Shown here one piece after another: positions 1 to 7,429 of a DNA stretch of 15,585 nt. The stretch is from assembly GCA_020443945.1 (NCBI GenBank), contig JAIZWN010000673.1, positions 1 to 15,585 on the forward strand. Direction: 5' to 3'. The DNA is from Candidatus Thiosymbion ectosymbiont of Robbea hypermnestra. Lineage in GTDB: Bacteria; Pseudomonadota; Gammaproteobacteria; Chromatiales; Chromatiaceae. Made by a program: the position numbers and the translations under genes. The notes below the pieces were generated by a model that was not told the DNA's origin, ran no database searches, and saw only the letters and a program-made list of their open reading frames with translations. Positions within the stretch are counted from its first letter, which is position 1; every line of letters begins with the position of its first letter.

Positions 1-18
1 CTACGGGTTGGTCATGGG

Positions 19-1890
19 TTACGACGAGGCCTCCTGGAGATGCCAGGTGGTGCACCAGGCCGGCAGTCGGTCGGTGGCCGCATTGATGGTCACGCCGGGC
101 GGGTAGGTGTAGAGAGGCTCGCCAGACGGCCGGTCGGCGGCGGCAAGCGGCAGGGGCGAGGCGCTGAGATTGGTCAGCAGGGTCAATCGGGAGCCGTCGC
201 CCATCCGCCAGCGGATATGCAGGCCCCGCTCGTCGATCCGGCGGAAATCGCCGGCGTTCTCTCCTCTGCCGGCCAGACGCGGAATGATCCGGCGATGGCG
301 TAGCGCCAGCAGTTCCCGATAGTACCCGAGCCAGTCGGCGTGTGGCGCCCGGTCCGGGCAGCTCCAATCCAGCTTGCAGCGGGCGAAGGTGTCCGGGTCG
401 TTGGGATCGGGGGGCGTGCGGTGTTCCAGGAGTCTGGCGAAGCCCTCGAAGCGGACGAATCCCTGGCGCCGGCCCTTAGCGACCGCTGCCGCCAGCTCGG
501 GGCCGAAATCGCAGAAGAAGAGGAAGGGCTGGGGGGCGGCGAATTCCTCGCCCATGAAGAGGAGTGGGGGCGTGGGGGCGAGTAGCAGGAGGGCGAGCGC
601 GGCCCGCAGGGGTTCCGGCTCGGTGAGCTGGTGGAGGCGTTCCCCGAAGGGGCGGTTTCCCACCTGGTCATGGTTCTGCAGGAAGGCGACGAAGGCGGTG
701 GGGGGCAGGGCCCGGCTGGGCTCGCCGCGCCGGATGCCGCCGCGGTAGGCGGAGGGCTCGCCCTGGTAGCCGAAGCCCTGGGCCAGGCAGCGGCCCAGGT
801 ACCGGAGGGGTCCTTCCCGGAAATCGCCGCGGCAGCCGTCCGCCTCGCCGGTGAGCAGGAGATGCAGGGCGTGGTGGAGGTCGTCGTTCCATTGCGCCGT
901 GTATTGCCGCGGGCGTCCGGATTGGTCGCGGAGGAGGTAGCGGGTCTGGTTGCGGTCGTTTTCCAGGATGAGGTGGATGTGGCGTTCGCGGCCGGGGCCT
1001 TGGCGCACGGCGGCGGCCAGCGCCTCCAGGAGATCCGGTGATGACCGGTCCCGGATGGCGTCTACCGCGTCCAGCCGCAGGCCGTCGAAGCGGTATTCCT
1101 CGAGCCAGTAGAGGGCGTTGTGGATGAAGAAGCGGCGTACCGTTTCGCTGTCGGGCCCGTCGAAGTTGATGGCCGGGCCCCAGGGGGTGTGGTGCTCCGC
1201 GCTGAAGAACGCGGGGGCATACTGGTGCAGGAAGTTGCCCTCGGGGCCGAAGTGATTGTAGACCACGTCCAGCAGGACCATCAGGCCCTTGTGGTGGGCG
1301 GACTGGATGAGTCGCTTGAGGTCCTCCGGGCGGCCGTAGCGGCTGTCGGGGGCGAAGGCCAGCACCCCGTCGTAGCCCCAATTGCGCGCGCCGTGGAAGT
1401 CGGCGAGCGGCATGAGCTCGAGAACGGTGACGCCCAGCCCGACCAGATAGTCCAGGCGCTCGGTGACGGCAGCGAAGGTGCCCGATGGCGTAAAGGCGCC
1501 CACATGCAGCTCATAGACGACGGCCTCCTCCCAGGGCCGTCCCCGCCAGTGGGCGTCGGTCCAGCGCCAGCGCCGCGGGTCGATGACCTGGCTGGGGCCA
1601 TGCACGTCCTCGGGTTGATAGCGGGAGGCGGGGTCGGGCACCCGCGGGCCGCCGTCGATGCGGTAGCGATAACGGTCGCCGGGCGCGGCCCGGTCGGTTA
1701 CCAGGCCAAACCAACCCTCCGGCTCGGCGTGCAGGGGAATGATGACCTCGCCGGCGTCTCCCGCGAGGCAGAGCTCGACCCGCGCGGCGGCGGGGGCCCA
1801 GAGGCGGAAACGCACCTGGCCGTCGGCCCGGACCTCGGCGCCGAAGGGCATGGCGCCAGCCGCCTGCATCGGATCACTACCCAACTTCAT
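19..1890 (-). CDS. treZ: Malto-oligosyltrehalose trehalohydrolase (TreZ)
   Basis: A 623-aa glycoside hydrolase family 13 enzyme, close to the usual TreZ length. It hydrolyses the terminal maltooligosyl-trehalose linkage made by TreY and releases trehalose in the cytoplasm. An N-terminal beta-sandwich (about residues 14-100, VRFRLWAPAAARVEL) precedes the catalytic barrel. Barrel motifs visible are DVVYNH at 208-213, GLRLDAVDAI at 270-279 (nucleophile D274), LILEND with acid E310, and FLQNHDQVGN with D408. QNHDQVGN is typical of TreZ rather than of glycogen branching enzyme. I chose ATG 1890 because it follows AAAGGCGG; the reading frame stays open upstream to 2127, but that part translates a dispersed repeat. 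No treY or other trehalose gene is visible; the stop lies 18 bases from the window edge, so partners may lie to the left. Confidence 0.95.
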   Translation of the reverse strand: MKLGSDPMQAAGAMPFGAEVRADGQVRFRLWAPAAARVELCLAGDAGEVIIPLHAEPEGWFGLVTDRAAPGDRYRYRIDGGPRVPDPASRYQPEDVHGPSQVIDPRRWRWTDAHWRGRPWEEAVVYELHVGAFTPSGTFAAVTERLDYLVGLGVTVLELMPLADFHGARNWGYDGVLAFAPDSRYGRPEDLKRLIQSAHHKGLMVLLDVVYNHFGPEGNFLHQYAPAFFSAEHHTPWGPAINFDGPDSETVRRFFIHNALYWLEEYRFDGLRLDAVDAIRDRSSPDLLEALAAAVRQGPGRERHIHLILENDRNQTRYLLRDQSGRPRQYTAQWNDDLHHALHLLLTGEADGCRGDFREGPLRYLGRCLAQGFGYQGEPSAYRGGIRRGEPSRALPPTAFVAFLQNHDQVGNRPFGERLHQLTEPEPLRAALALLLLAPTPPLLFMGEEFAAPQPFLFFCDFGPELAAAVAKGRRQGFVRFEGFARLLEHRTPPDPNDPDTFARCKLDWSCPDRAPHADWLGYYRELLALRHRRIIPRLAGRGENAGDFRRIDERGLHIRWRMGDGSRLTLLTNLSASPLPLAAADRPSGEPLYTYPPGVTINAATDRLPAWCTTWHLQEASS

Positions 1891-1911
1891 CGTATTCCGC
1901 CTTTCCCGCCT

Positions 1912-1950
1912 GTAGGCTGGGATGAACTGGCAACCCCAGCAAATTGCCCT
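1912..1950 (+). repeat. Dispersed repeat GTAGG(T/C)TGGG..., copy 1
   Basis: GTAGGCTGGGATGAACTGG followed by CAACCCCAGCAAATTG matches the dispersed repeat at 7326-7429, 9101-9173 and 15231-15266. It contains a hairpin, CTGGG/CCCAG on this strand. It lies in the 5' leader of treZ, 21 bases above the start codon, and could influence that transcript. Confidence 0.6.
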
Positions 1951-2044
1951 GAGATAATGAAGGGCTTCTTGCCGACTCCGCAAGTGCAATTTATGCTGGA
2001 CGGCGCACAAGCGGACTCGACCGGCAACGGGAGGGCTTTCCGTT

Positions 2045-2223
2045 TGATCCCCTCTCCCCGTCCCTCTCCCGGGGGGAGAGGGGGCGGATATGCCGGCGTC
2101 CTTCTCCCCGGCTTCTCCCGGAGCCAATCGGGGGCTTTGGGAGCTGCGGGAAACCGTGGTGTTAAGTCAGCTGGCTTGCGACTGAAAGCCCCTCGGGGTT
2201 AGGGGTTAGGGAGAGGGGGATCA
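2045..2223. repeat. MITE-like element with imperfect terminal inverted repeats
   Basis: The left end TGATCCCCTCTCCCC (2045-2059) is close to the reverse complement of the right end GGGAGAGGGGGATCA (2209-2223), about 180 bases apart. An internal hairpin CCCTCTCCC/GGGAGAGGG lies at about 2062-2082. No coding potential is convincing inside it. The shape fits a non-autonomous miniature element, but no target duplication was identified. Confidence 0.4.
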
Positions 2224-2312
2224 AGCCCGCGTGGGTCAGGATAGCGTAGCGTATCCCGCATCTCGGGATCGGCGGGATACGGCCATCCCTGGCCTATCCC
2301 GCCCTACACGGG
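2223..2312. repeat. REP-like hairpin repeat upstream of the ATPase gene
   Basis: A strong hairpin is formed by GGCGGGATA (2271-2279) and TATCCCGCC (2295-2303), extended inward by GGCC/GGCC. Weaker outer arms are AAGCCCGCGT near 2223 and ACACGGGCTT near 2303-2312. The gap 1891-2336 thus consists mostly of repeats; no gene is visible in it. Confidence 0.5.
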
Positions 2313-2336
2313 CTTCCACCGACCGAGGAACCCTGG

Positions 2337-3419
2337 ATGCTGAATTCGATACAACTCACCGATTTTAAGAACCATGCCGATACGACAGTCCGCTTGGGAG
2401 AGCTGACCCTACTCGTAGGCCCGAACGGGGCCGGCAAGACCGGCGTCCTCCAGGGGATTCAACTTGTGTCACAAGTGGACGACGAATCGGCTTTGGCCGA
2501 GTTGGGTGGCCGAGAGGTACTGGTCCGTCGAGGCGCGGACTGTTTTGTCATGGAGCTCGCCGGTAAGGATCCGCGGGACAGCCAGAGAGCCTGGGATCTC
2601 CGGTTTGCAATGGACCGAACCCCCGGGGCATTGAAAGATGCTGTAGATTTCTTTATCGACGGCGGGTTACTGATACCAGAGCTCTTCGCCCTAAATGAGC
2701 GTTCAGCACAGTTGGCTAAAGCGAGGGAAGCCCTCGGAACAGCGGTATATCTGCGTTTGGACGCGACCAGGTTGTCAGAACCCAGCTACCTGGAGTCTAC
2801 GGACGCCGGAATCGACTCCGACGGGTATGGGCTGGCGTCCATCATCGCCCACCTGATGACCTATGAACGGGACCGCTTCGAGCGACTCGAATCGGCCCTG
2901 CGGTCTATCATCCCCGGCGTGAAACGCATCCGGGTACGCCGAATAGAGAAGAACAAAAAGGTGCTGGCGGACGGGTTGGTTCTCGACATGCGCTCGGGGG
3001 ATGCACTGCCGGCCCATGCCGTCAGCGAGGGTACCCTAATCGTACTGGGTCTCCTGGCGGTGCTCGAAGGCCCGGACCGCCCCAATCTGGTCCTGATCGA
3101 TGGTATCGACCACTCCCTGCACCCACGGGCCCAGGTCCAGCTGGTGGAGGTCCTGCGCTCCCTGATCCGGCTCCGACCCGAGGGGCTACAGATCGTTGCG
3201 ACCAGTCATTCGCCCTATCTCATCGATGCCTTGTCGCCAGACGAGGTCTGGGTGGTTGCCCTCCGCGAGAACGGCACGGCGGCGGCGGCTTGTCTCGCGG
3301 ACCATCCGGATTCCGAGCATTTCCGGGAGGTACTGGGTACCGGCGAGTTTCTGAGCTCCGTCGGGGAGGATTGGGTTTTGCAACAGGGGGCAACCGATGC
3401 GCCTGGTTCTGATCGTTGA
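2337..3419 (+). CDS. OLD/SMC-like AAA ATPase, first gene of a two-gene unit
   Basis: A 360-aa ABC-type AAA ATPase (AAA_15/AAA_21 group). The N-terminus MLNSIQLTDFKNHADT is the usual 'recF-like' opening; Walker A is GPNGAGKT at 28-35. A signature-like VSEGTL lies at 229-234, Walker B LVLIDGID at 251-258 followed by LHPRAQ, and the H-loop ATSHSPYLID at 288-297 (H291). The residue after the Walker B aspartate, normally the catalytic glutamate, is glycine (G256). No nuclease domain is fused, unlike one-chain OLD proteins; the downstream gene could supply it. The start at 2337 follows AGGA with 7-base spacing. It overlaps the next gene by 23 bases, which suggests coupled translation. A role in phage or plasmid defence is inferred from architecture only. 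Confidence 0.85.
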   Translation: MLNSIQLTDFKNHADTTVRLGELTLLVGPNGAGKTGVLQGIQLVSQVDDESALAELGGREVLVRRGADCFVMELAGKDPRDSQRAWDLRFAMDRTPGALKDAVDFFIDGGLLIPELFALNERSAQLAKAREALGTAVYLRLDATRLSEPSYLESTDAGIDSDGYGLASIIAHLMTYERDRFERLESALRSIIPGVKRIRVRRIEKNKKVLADGLVLDMRSGDALPAHAVSEGTLIVLGLLAVLEGPDRPNLVLIDGIDHSLHPRAQVQLVEVLRSLIRLRPEGLQIVATSHSPYLIDALSPDEVWVVALRENGTAAAACLADHPDSEHFREVLGTGEFLSSVGEDWVLQQGATDAPGSDR

Positions 3420-4167
3420 GGCCCAGGCGGATGCCGTCTCCGCCGGACGATTGGCGGATCGGGTGTTGATCGCGTGTGGTCCCGACTGGGTGACCGCGGA
3501 CGCTATCGAGGACTTACGCCGCTGGACCGGCCTCGAGACGGATACGCCATTCACCGCATGGCGTGACCTGAAGGAACAGGCCAGGTCTCACTCAGTGAGG
3601 GTCCATGGAAGAAACCGGGGGCCGGATCATACAGCGGCACGCCGCGCGCTCGCCGTTGTTGTTATCGTCGCCAGGGGAGCCCCGATCGACGCACTGATCC
3701 TGATCCGTGATCTGGACAACCAACCGGAGCGCCGGAGGGGACTGGAAGAGGCACGCAAGGAGATGGCGCCGAAGCTCGGTTTTCCAGTCGTGATCGGGAC
3801 GGCAAACCCGGAGCGGGAGGCTTGGCTACTCAACGGCTTTGTGCCCAGGTCCGAGCGCGAAAACCGCGGCCTGGAGCAGGCGACGAACCGGCTGGGATTC
3901 GACCCGACGCGACAGCCCCATCGCCTGCGGGGCGATACGCGGCGCTCCGATCAGGAGGCCGGGCGGGATATCAAGAAGGTGTTGGCGGAGCTGGTCGCTA
4001 CGGATCCGGAGCGGGAACAGGCCTGCCTGCGGGATACGCCGCTCGAGGTACTGATCGACCGGGGTAGAGAAACGGGACTTTCCGCTTTCCTCCGGGAAGT
4101 ACATACCCAGCTCCTGCCCCTGTTCGATCCGGCACCATCCAAACCCTGCAACGCCCTAGCCGGGTAG
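3397..4167 (+). CDS. TOPRIM/DUF4276-like protein, partner of the AAA ATPase
   Basis: A 256-aa protein with the layout of small TOPRIM-fold proteins. The first strand carries an acidic residue (LVLIVEAQAD, E8), a second hydrophobic strand ends in an acidic pair (ALILIRDLDN, D105 and D107), and REAWLLNGF with E141 resembles the E-x-W-L-L segment of DUF4276 proteins. In OLD and PARIS-type systems an ABC-type ATPase is paired with a TOPRIM nuclease that acts on nucleic acid; here the two functions sit on separate, overlapping genes. The start lies inside the end of the ATPase gene after CAGGGGG. The last codons and the TAG fall where a dispersed GTAGGTTGGGC repeat begins, so the native C-terminus may have been trimmed. 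The fold assignment is by motif spacing and is not certain. Confidence 0.6.
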   Translation: MRLVLIVEAQADAVSAGRLADRVLIACGPDWVTADAIEDLRRWTGLETDTPFTAWRDLKEQARSHSVRVHGRNRGPDHTAARRALAVVVIVARGAPIDALILIRDLDNQPERRRGLEEARKEMAPKLGFPVVIGTANPEREAWLLNGFVPRSERENRGLEQATNRLGFDPTRQPHRLRGDTRRSDQEAGRDIKKVLAELVATDPEREQACLRDTPLEVLIDRGRETGLSAFLREVHTQLLPLFDPAPSKPCNALAG

Positions 4168-4260
4168 GTTGGGCAAAGGCACGCACGCCTAGCCGGCAAG
4201 CGAGCCGACGGCCTGTATCGCGCCGTGCCCAACAGCCGGCTGGCCGTTGGGCACACCGCC
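4164..4260. repeat. Dispersed repeat GTAGGTTGGGC with paired arms
   Basis: GTTGGGCA (4168-4175) pairs with TGCCCAAC (4226-4233), and a further GTTGGGCA-like arm lies at 4246-4253. It begins at the stop codon of the TOPRIM-like gene. The gap 4168-4450 holds this repeat, a small hairpin at 4405-4421, and no visible gene. Confidence 0.5.
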
Positions 4261-4404
4261 TGCTGGGAGGGACTCCTTCTTGATGGGCACGCTTCGCTTG
4301 GTGCAGCCAAACCGGCCACCGCGGTTCGCAACCTCCCGTGGCCTGACCGAAACTCCGTACCGGCCTGCCGGGCGCTGGCTTTGCCTGCCTCCTACCGGCC
4401 TATC

Positions 4405-4421
4405 GGTCCGTGCAGCGGACC
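4405..4421 (-). terminator. Possible weak terminator hairpin after the yqhA-family gene
   Basis: GGTCCG (4405-4410) and CGGACC (4416-4421) form a 6-bp stem about 30 bases beyond the stop of the leftward yqhA-family gene. There is no U-tract on that strand, so intrinsic termination is doubtful. Confidence 0.25.
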
Positions 4422-4450
4422 CTACGGAAGAGCCGGGTAGTCGCGCGTCG

Positions 4451-4957
4451 TCAGTGGTCCCGATGGACGGCGAAGGATAGCTTGTCGAGCACGCCCATCA
4501 GTACCGCCGAGATTACGAAGGTCAGGTGGATAATCACGTACCACATGAGTTTGTCGTTGGGGATCTGGGGCGCGTTCATGAAGATGCGCAGCAGATGGAT
4601 GGAGGAGATGGCTACGATGGAGGCCGCGACTTTGATTTTGAGGGTGCCGGCGTCCAGCTTGCTCAGCCAGCCGAGCTCTTCGTTGCCACCCTTGAGCTCG
4701 ATGCGCGAGACGAAGTTTTCGTAGCTGGAGATCATGACCATCACTACCAGGCCGGCCACCAGCACCATGTCGATCAGGGCGAGGATGGTGAGTACCAGGT
4801 CCGCTTCTTTCAGGATCAGGACATGGCTCAGAACGTGAAAGAGTTCCTGGAAAAATTTCACGCCCAGGGCGACCAGGGCCAGGGAGAGGCCGACATAGAC
4901 CGGGGCCAGAATCCAGCGGCTGGAGAACAGGAGTTTCTCGATCAGGCGTTCCAACAT
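4451..4957 (-). CDS. yqhA: YqhA family (UPF0114) inner-membrane protein
   Basis: A 168-aa integral membrane protein of the UPF0114/YqhA family, whose biochemical role is not established. Hydrophobic segments lie at about 14-33, 54-76, 108-126 and 138-156. Conserved family stretches are visible: [11 protein letters not shown] at 77-87 and [20 protein letters not shown] at 102-121. The length matches the family. The ATG at 4957 gives the normal family N-terminus ([15 protein letters not shown]), although no clear Shine-Dalgarno sequence precedes it. It stands alone, divergent from the oxidoreductase gene on its right, separated from it by about 230 bases without another gene. Confidence 0.9.
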   Translation of the reverse strand: MLERLIEKLLFSSRWILAPVYVGLSLALVALGVKFFQELFHVLSHVLILKEADLVLTILALIDMVLVAGLVVMVMISSYENFVSRIELKGGNEELGWLSKLDAGTLKIKVAASIVAISSIHLLRIFMNAPQIPNDKLMWYVIIHLTFVISAVLMGVLDKLSFAVHRDH

Positions 4958-5132
4958 GGCGGGTATCCGAAGCGTGGAGGAGGGGACGTAAATTTATCAT
5001 GAACCCTGTCCGCTTTCGTAGCCCGCGCGCGCCGGGGGGGCGCCCCATATTGTTCCTATACTCACAGGCAGGCCGGATCGGTCATCAGGCCGCACCGCTC
5101 TGCCGGCGTATGCCAGAATATCCGACCGTCAT

Positions 5133-5151
5133 TCCGGCACTTCCTGCCGGA
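5133..5151. repeat. Short perfect hairpin upstream of the oxidoreductase remnant
   Basis: TCCGGCA (5133-5139), loop CTTCC, TGCCGGA (5145-5151). It sits about 20 bases before the Shine-Dalgarno GGGGAGGG. Otherwise the gap 4958-5186 shows no gene. Confidence 0.4.
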
Positions 5152-5186
5152 GTGATGCCGTGGGGTTGGCAGGGGAGGGCTTCAGC

Positions 5187-6335
5187 ATGTCAGAACAGAC
5201 GAGACACCGATTCGGACTCAATCCGGCCAGCAACCACCCGCGGATGATGACGGAGCTGGAAAAGGCCAGCAAACGGGGATGCAAGATCATCTCCGTCAAC
5301 CCGCTCCGGGAGCCGGGGCTGGTCCGCTTCATCCGCCCCAAAAACCTGTGGGCAACCCTGCTCCATCGGCCCACCAGCATCTTCAGCCTCTACCTGCAAC
5401 CCCTGGTGGGCGGCGACATGGCGCTGATCAAGGGCATGATGAAGGTCCTGCTGGAATGGGATGCCCAGGAGGCCGGCGGGGTCCTGGACCAGGCCTTCAT
5501 CCGGGACCACACCCGGGGATTCGCGGCCTGCGTCCGGGACCTCGAGCACACCACCTGGCCCCATATCGAGTCGGGAAGCGGCCTGAGCCGGGCCCAAATC
5601 ACCCAGGCGGCCGAGCGCTACCGGAATGCCGAACGGGTCATCGCCTGTTGGGGCATGGGGCTCACGCAACAAAAACACGCGGTCGCCACCCTCCAGACCC
5701 TGACCAACTGGATGCTGCTGGGCGGCCATCTGGGCCGACCGGGCGCCGGACTATGCCCGGTGCGGGGCCACAGCAATGTGCAAGGGGACCGTACCATGGG
5801 CATCACGGTAAACCCCAAACCGGATTTCCTGGCGGCCCTGGGCCGCGAGTTTCGATTCCGACCCCCGTCACGTCCGGGCTACGACACGGTCCGGGCCATC
5901 CAGGCCATGGCGGCCGGCAAGGCCCATTTCCTCGTGCATCCCCTGCCCGACCTGCGGCCGGTCCCGGACCAACTACGCCTGACCACCATCCGTTCCCACG
6001 ACCAATACAACACCACCATCTACGGCCTGAACGATCGCTACCGCGGCATCCGCGGGCGCCGCCGGGTAGTCTTCCTTCACCCGGAAGACATGCGCACCCG
6101 TGGCCTCGAGGCCGGCGCGCGGGTAGACCTGATCGGTGTCGCCCAGGATGGCCTGTCACGATGCGCGGAGGACTTCGAGGCAGTGCCTTACGACCTGCCC
6201 AGGGGCTGCGCGGGCGCCTACTTTCCCGAAACCAACGTCCTGATCCCCATCCACAGCTACGCGGACCACAGCATCACCCCCACCAGCAAGCTGATCCTCA
6301 TCCGCCTGCAACCCGCGGTGAATAGCCCGCGCTGA
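5187..6335 (+). pseudogene. YdeP/FdhF-like molybdopterin oxidoreductase, internally deleted but in frame
   Basis: The 382-aa product matches, from memory of E. coli YdeP (about 760 aa), two separated parts of the Fdh-alpha-like oxidoreductase family. Residues 11-250 correspond to the middle, from NPASNHPRMM to AAGKAHFLV, including RGHSNVQGDRT at 193-203, a molybdopterin-contacting motif. Residues 251-382 correspond to the C-terminal domain, including IRSHDQYNTTIYG at about 268-280. Missing are roughly the first 210 residues (with the N-terminal cysteine motif) and about 170-190 residues between AHFLV and HPLPDL, where 'GGNF..A.PD' is expected. Both losses keep frame. ATG 5187 follows GGGGAGGG at good spacing; GTG 5160 is in frame but lacks such a signal. 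Activity as an oxidoreductase is unlikely. Confidence 0.8.
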
Positions 6336-6337
6336 AT

Positions 6338-6364
6338 GAGGGTATCGCCTGTTGCGACACCCTC
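6338..6364. repeat. Hairpin repeat (ATCGCCTGTTGCGAC family), copy 1
   Basis: GAGGGT pairs with ACCCTC and TCGC with GCGA, 2 bases after the stop of the oxidoreductase remnant. No T-run follows, so it is not a classic terminator. Its core ATCGCCTGTTGCGAC recurs inverted between two tRNA genes (15018-15047), and a related hairpin is at 14873-14902. Confidence 0.6.
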
Positions 6365-6430
6365 TGAATACGAGGAGCGCACCCAGGGCCTATTGACATC
6401 CCGGTAGTGTTGTAGTTTTGTGATTTTGAA

Positions 6431-6500
6431 TCCGCAGATTACGCAGATTCTCACCGATGAAAAAACGCAGTAATCCGTGAAAATCGGCGTAATCCGCGGA
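6431..6500. repeat. Inverted repeat TCCGCAGATTACGC
   Basis: TCCGCAGATTACGC (6431-6444) and GCGTAATCCGCGGA (6487-6500) are inverted repeats with one mismatch. The same kind of 'cgcagattacgcagatt' sequence is widespread between genes in many bacteria. The gap 6336-6667 holds this and the preceding hairpin; the open frame across it is repeat-derived. Confidence 0.6.
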
Positions 6501-6667
6501 CAACCATGATGGTGAAGGGAGGTCTCTACGCCAAATCCCGGAAACCACAAATCTAAGACACCACCGACATCCTAATCCAATCGGCCGCTTCTCATCCGTG
6601 AACCGGCATTCCTATTCCCGTATACCGAAACAGGCTGGAGTTCGTTTCCCACCCCGCCCGCGGTCTT

Positions 6668-7156
6668 TTAGTCGTAGAGGGCAATGGCCAATAACAGGTA
6701 CAACACACCAAAACAGGCCGGCACCCAATTCTCGATGTGGGTCAGCGGAAGATAACGTCTTCTATCCTTTCCCTCACCGAGCGCAACCCATTCCGCGTCA
6801 TAGGGCGCTATCGGCAGCATTTGCTCCAACGCGATGATAACCTTGAATTTCCCCGTGTTGAGCTGCCGATAGGAATACACGACTCGCCACCAGACAAAGC
6901 AGAGAAGCAGAACCGCGAGAAACGGCAGAATGCCGAGTAGAGAGGCCTGCAAAATCCGCTCTTTGAGCAAAACCGTGAATGCCGTTACCAGGATTGTATG
7001 AACGCCGACAAAAAAGGAGTTCGCTAGCATTCTCCGTGAGCTTACGCGGTCGGCCATTTCGACATAGAGCTTGTACTGCTCGAAGAGGTGGCCTCTGAAC
7101 TCGTGTCCATAGGCGTCCGCTTCCTGGCGCATTAAGTTTAAGTTGTTTTCGCTCAT
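6668..7156 (-). CDS. RipA-family-like small membrane protein
   Basis: A 162-aa protein with two adjacent hydrophobic segments (about 44-64 and 71-93) and a third at the C-terminus (about 143-160). A soluble loop lies between, with LNTGKFKVIIALEQMLPIAPYDAEW at about 99-123 and YLPLTHIENWVP at 135-146. This pattern, with the N-terminal EQYKLYVEMADRVSSRR helix, is what I associate with RipA-family octameric membrane proteins, named after a Francisella protein; the general function is unknown. ATG 7156 follows AGGGAAAAGAG. Bases are clearly richer in A+T than in treZ or leuC, as in the restriction genes to the right, so it may be part of the same imported stretch. Confidence 0.75.
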   Translation of the reverse strand: MSENNLNLMRQEADAYGHEFRGHLFEQYKLYVEMADRVSSRRMLANSFFVGVHTILVTAFTVLLKERILQASLLGILPFLAVLLLCFVWWRVVYSYRQLNTGKFKVIIALEQMLPIAPYDAEWVALGEGKDRRRYLPLTHIENWVPACFGVLYLLLAIALYD

Positions 7157-7193
7157 GTTACTCTTTTCCCTGCCGCTGTGGATTCATCGGTTT

Positions 7194-7221
7194 GCTATAA
7201 TCTTTTACAATGTTTCGTTAA
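7194..7221 (-). promoter_or_regulatory. Possible sigma-70 promoter for the RipA-like gene
   Basis: Leftward TTAACG (7216-7221), 16-base spacer, TATAGC (7194-7199), about 35 bases before the ATG. Each box matches consensus at four of six positions in an AT-rich setting, where chance matches are common. Confidence 0.3.
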
Positions 7222-7325
7222 GTTTATAATGGCTGCCGGCATCGCGGTTCTCATCGATGCGGTTCGCTGCGCTCACCACATCCTACGGTAAACTCTGTTT
7301 CCTCTTGTTTCTCTATTAGGTCCGG

Positions 7326-7429
7326 GTAGGTTGGGGCGAGGTCGCCCCGCCAGGGGCGACAAATCCCAACGGCTTTGGTGTGATCCGGCGATTTGTTGGG
7401 GTTGCCAGCTCACCCCAACCTACGGGCTA
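7326..7429. repeat. Dispersed repeat GTAGGTTGGGG...CCCCAACCTAC, full-length copy 2
   Basis: Outer arms GTAGGTTGGGGCGAG (7326-7340) and CTCACCCCAACCTAC (7409-7423) are inverted repeats with one mismatch. Inside lie GACAAATCCCAACGGCTTTGG and a second hairpin arm. The right edge, read leftward as TAGCCCGTAGG, contains the stop codon of the restriction nuclease gene (7427-7429). The stretch from 7381 to 7429 on the leftward strand is also a strong hairpin that could dampen transcription. Confidence 0.8.

Noticed and set aside
1891..2127. N-terminal extension of treZ
   Set aside because: It translates repeat copy 1 (ICWGCQ) and other repeat DNA; ATG 1890 has a ribosome site and gives a normal TreZ length.
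6257..6550. A 97-aa frame on the minus strand containing FSSVRICVICG
   Set aside because: This is the familiar false translation of the cgcagattacgcagatt repeat class, and it overlaps the end of the oxidoreductase remnant.
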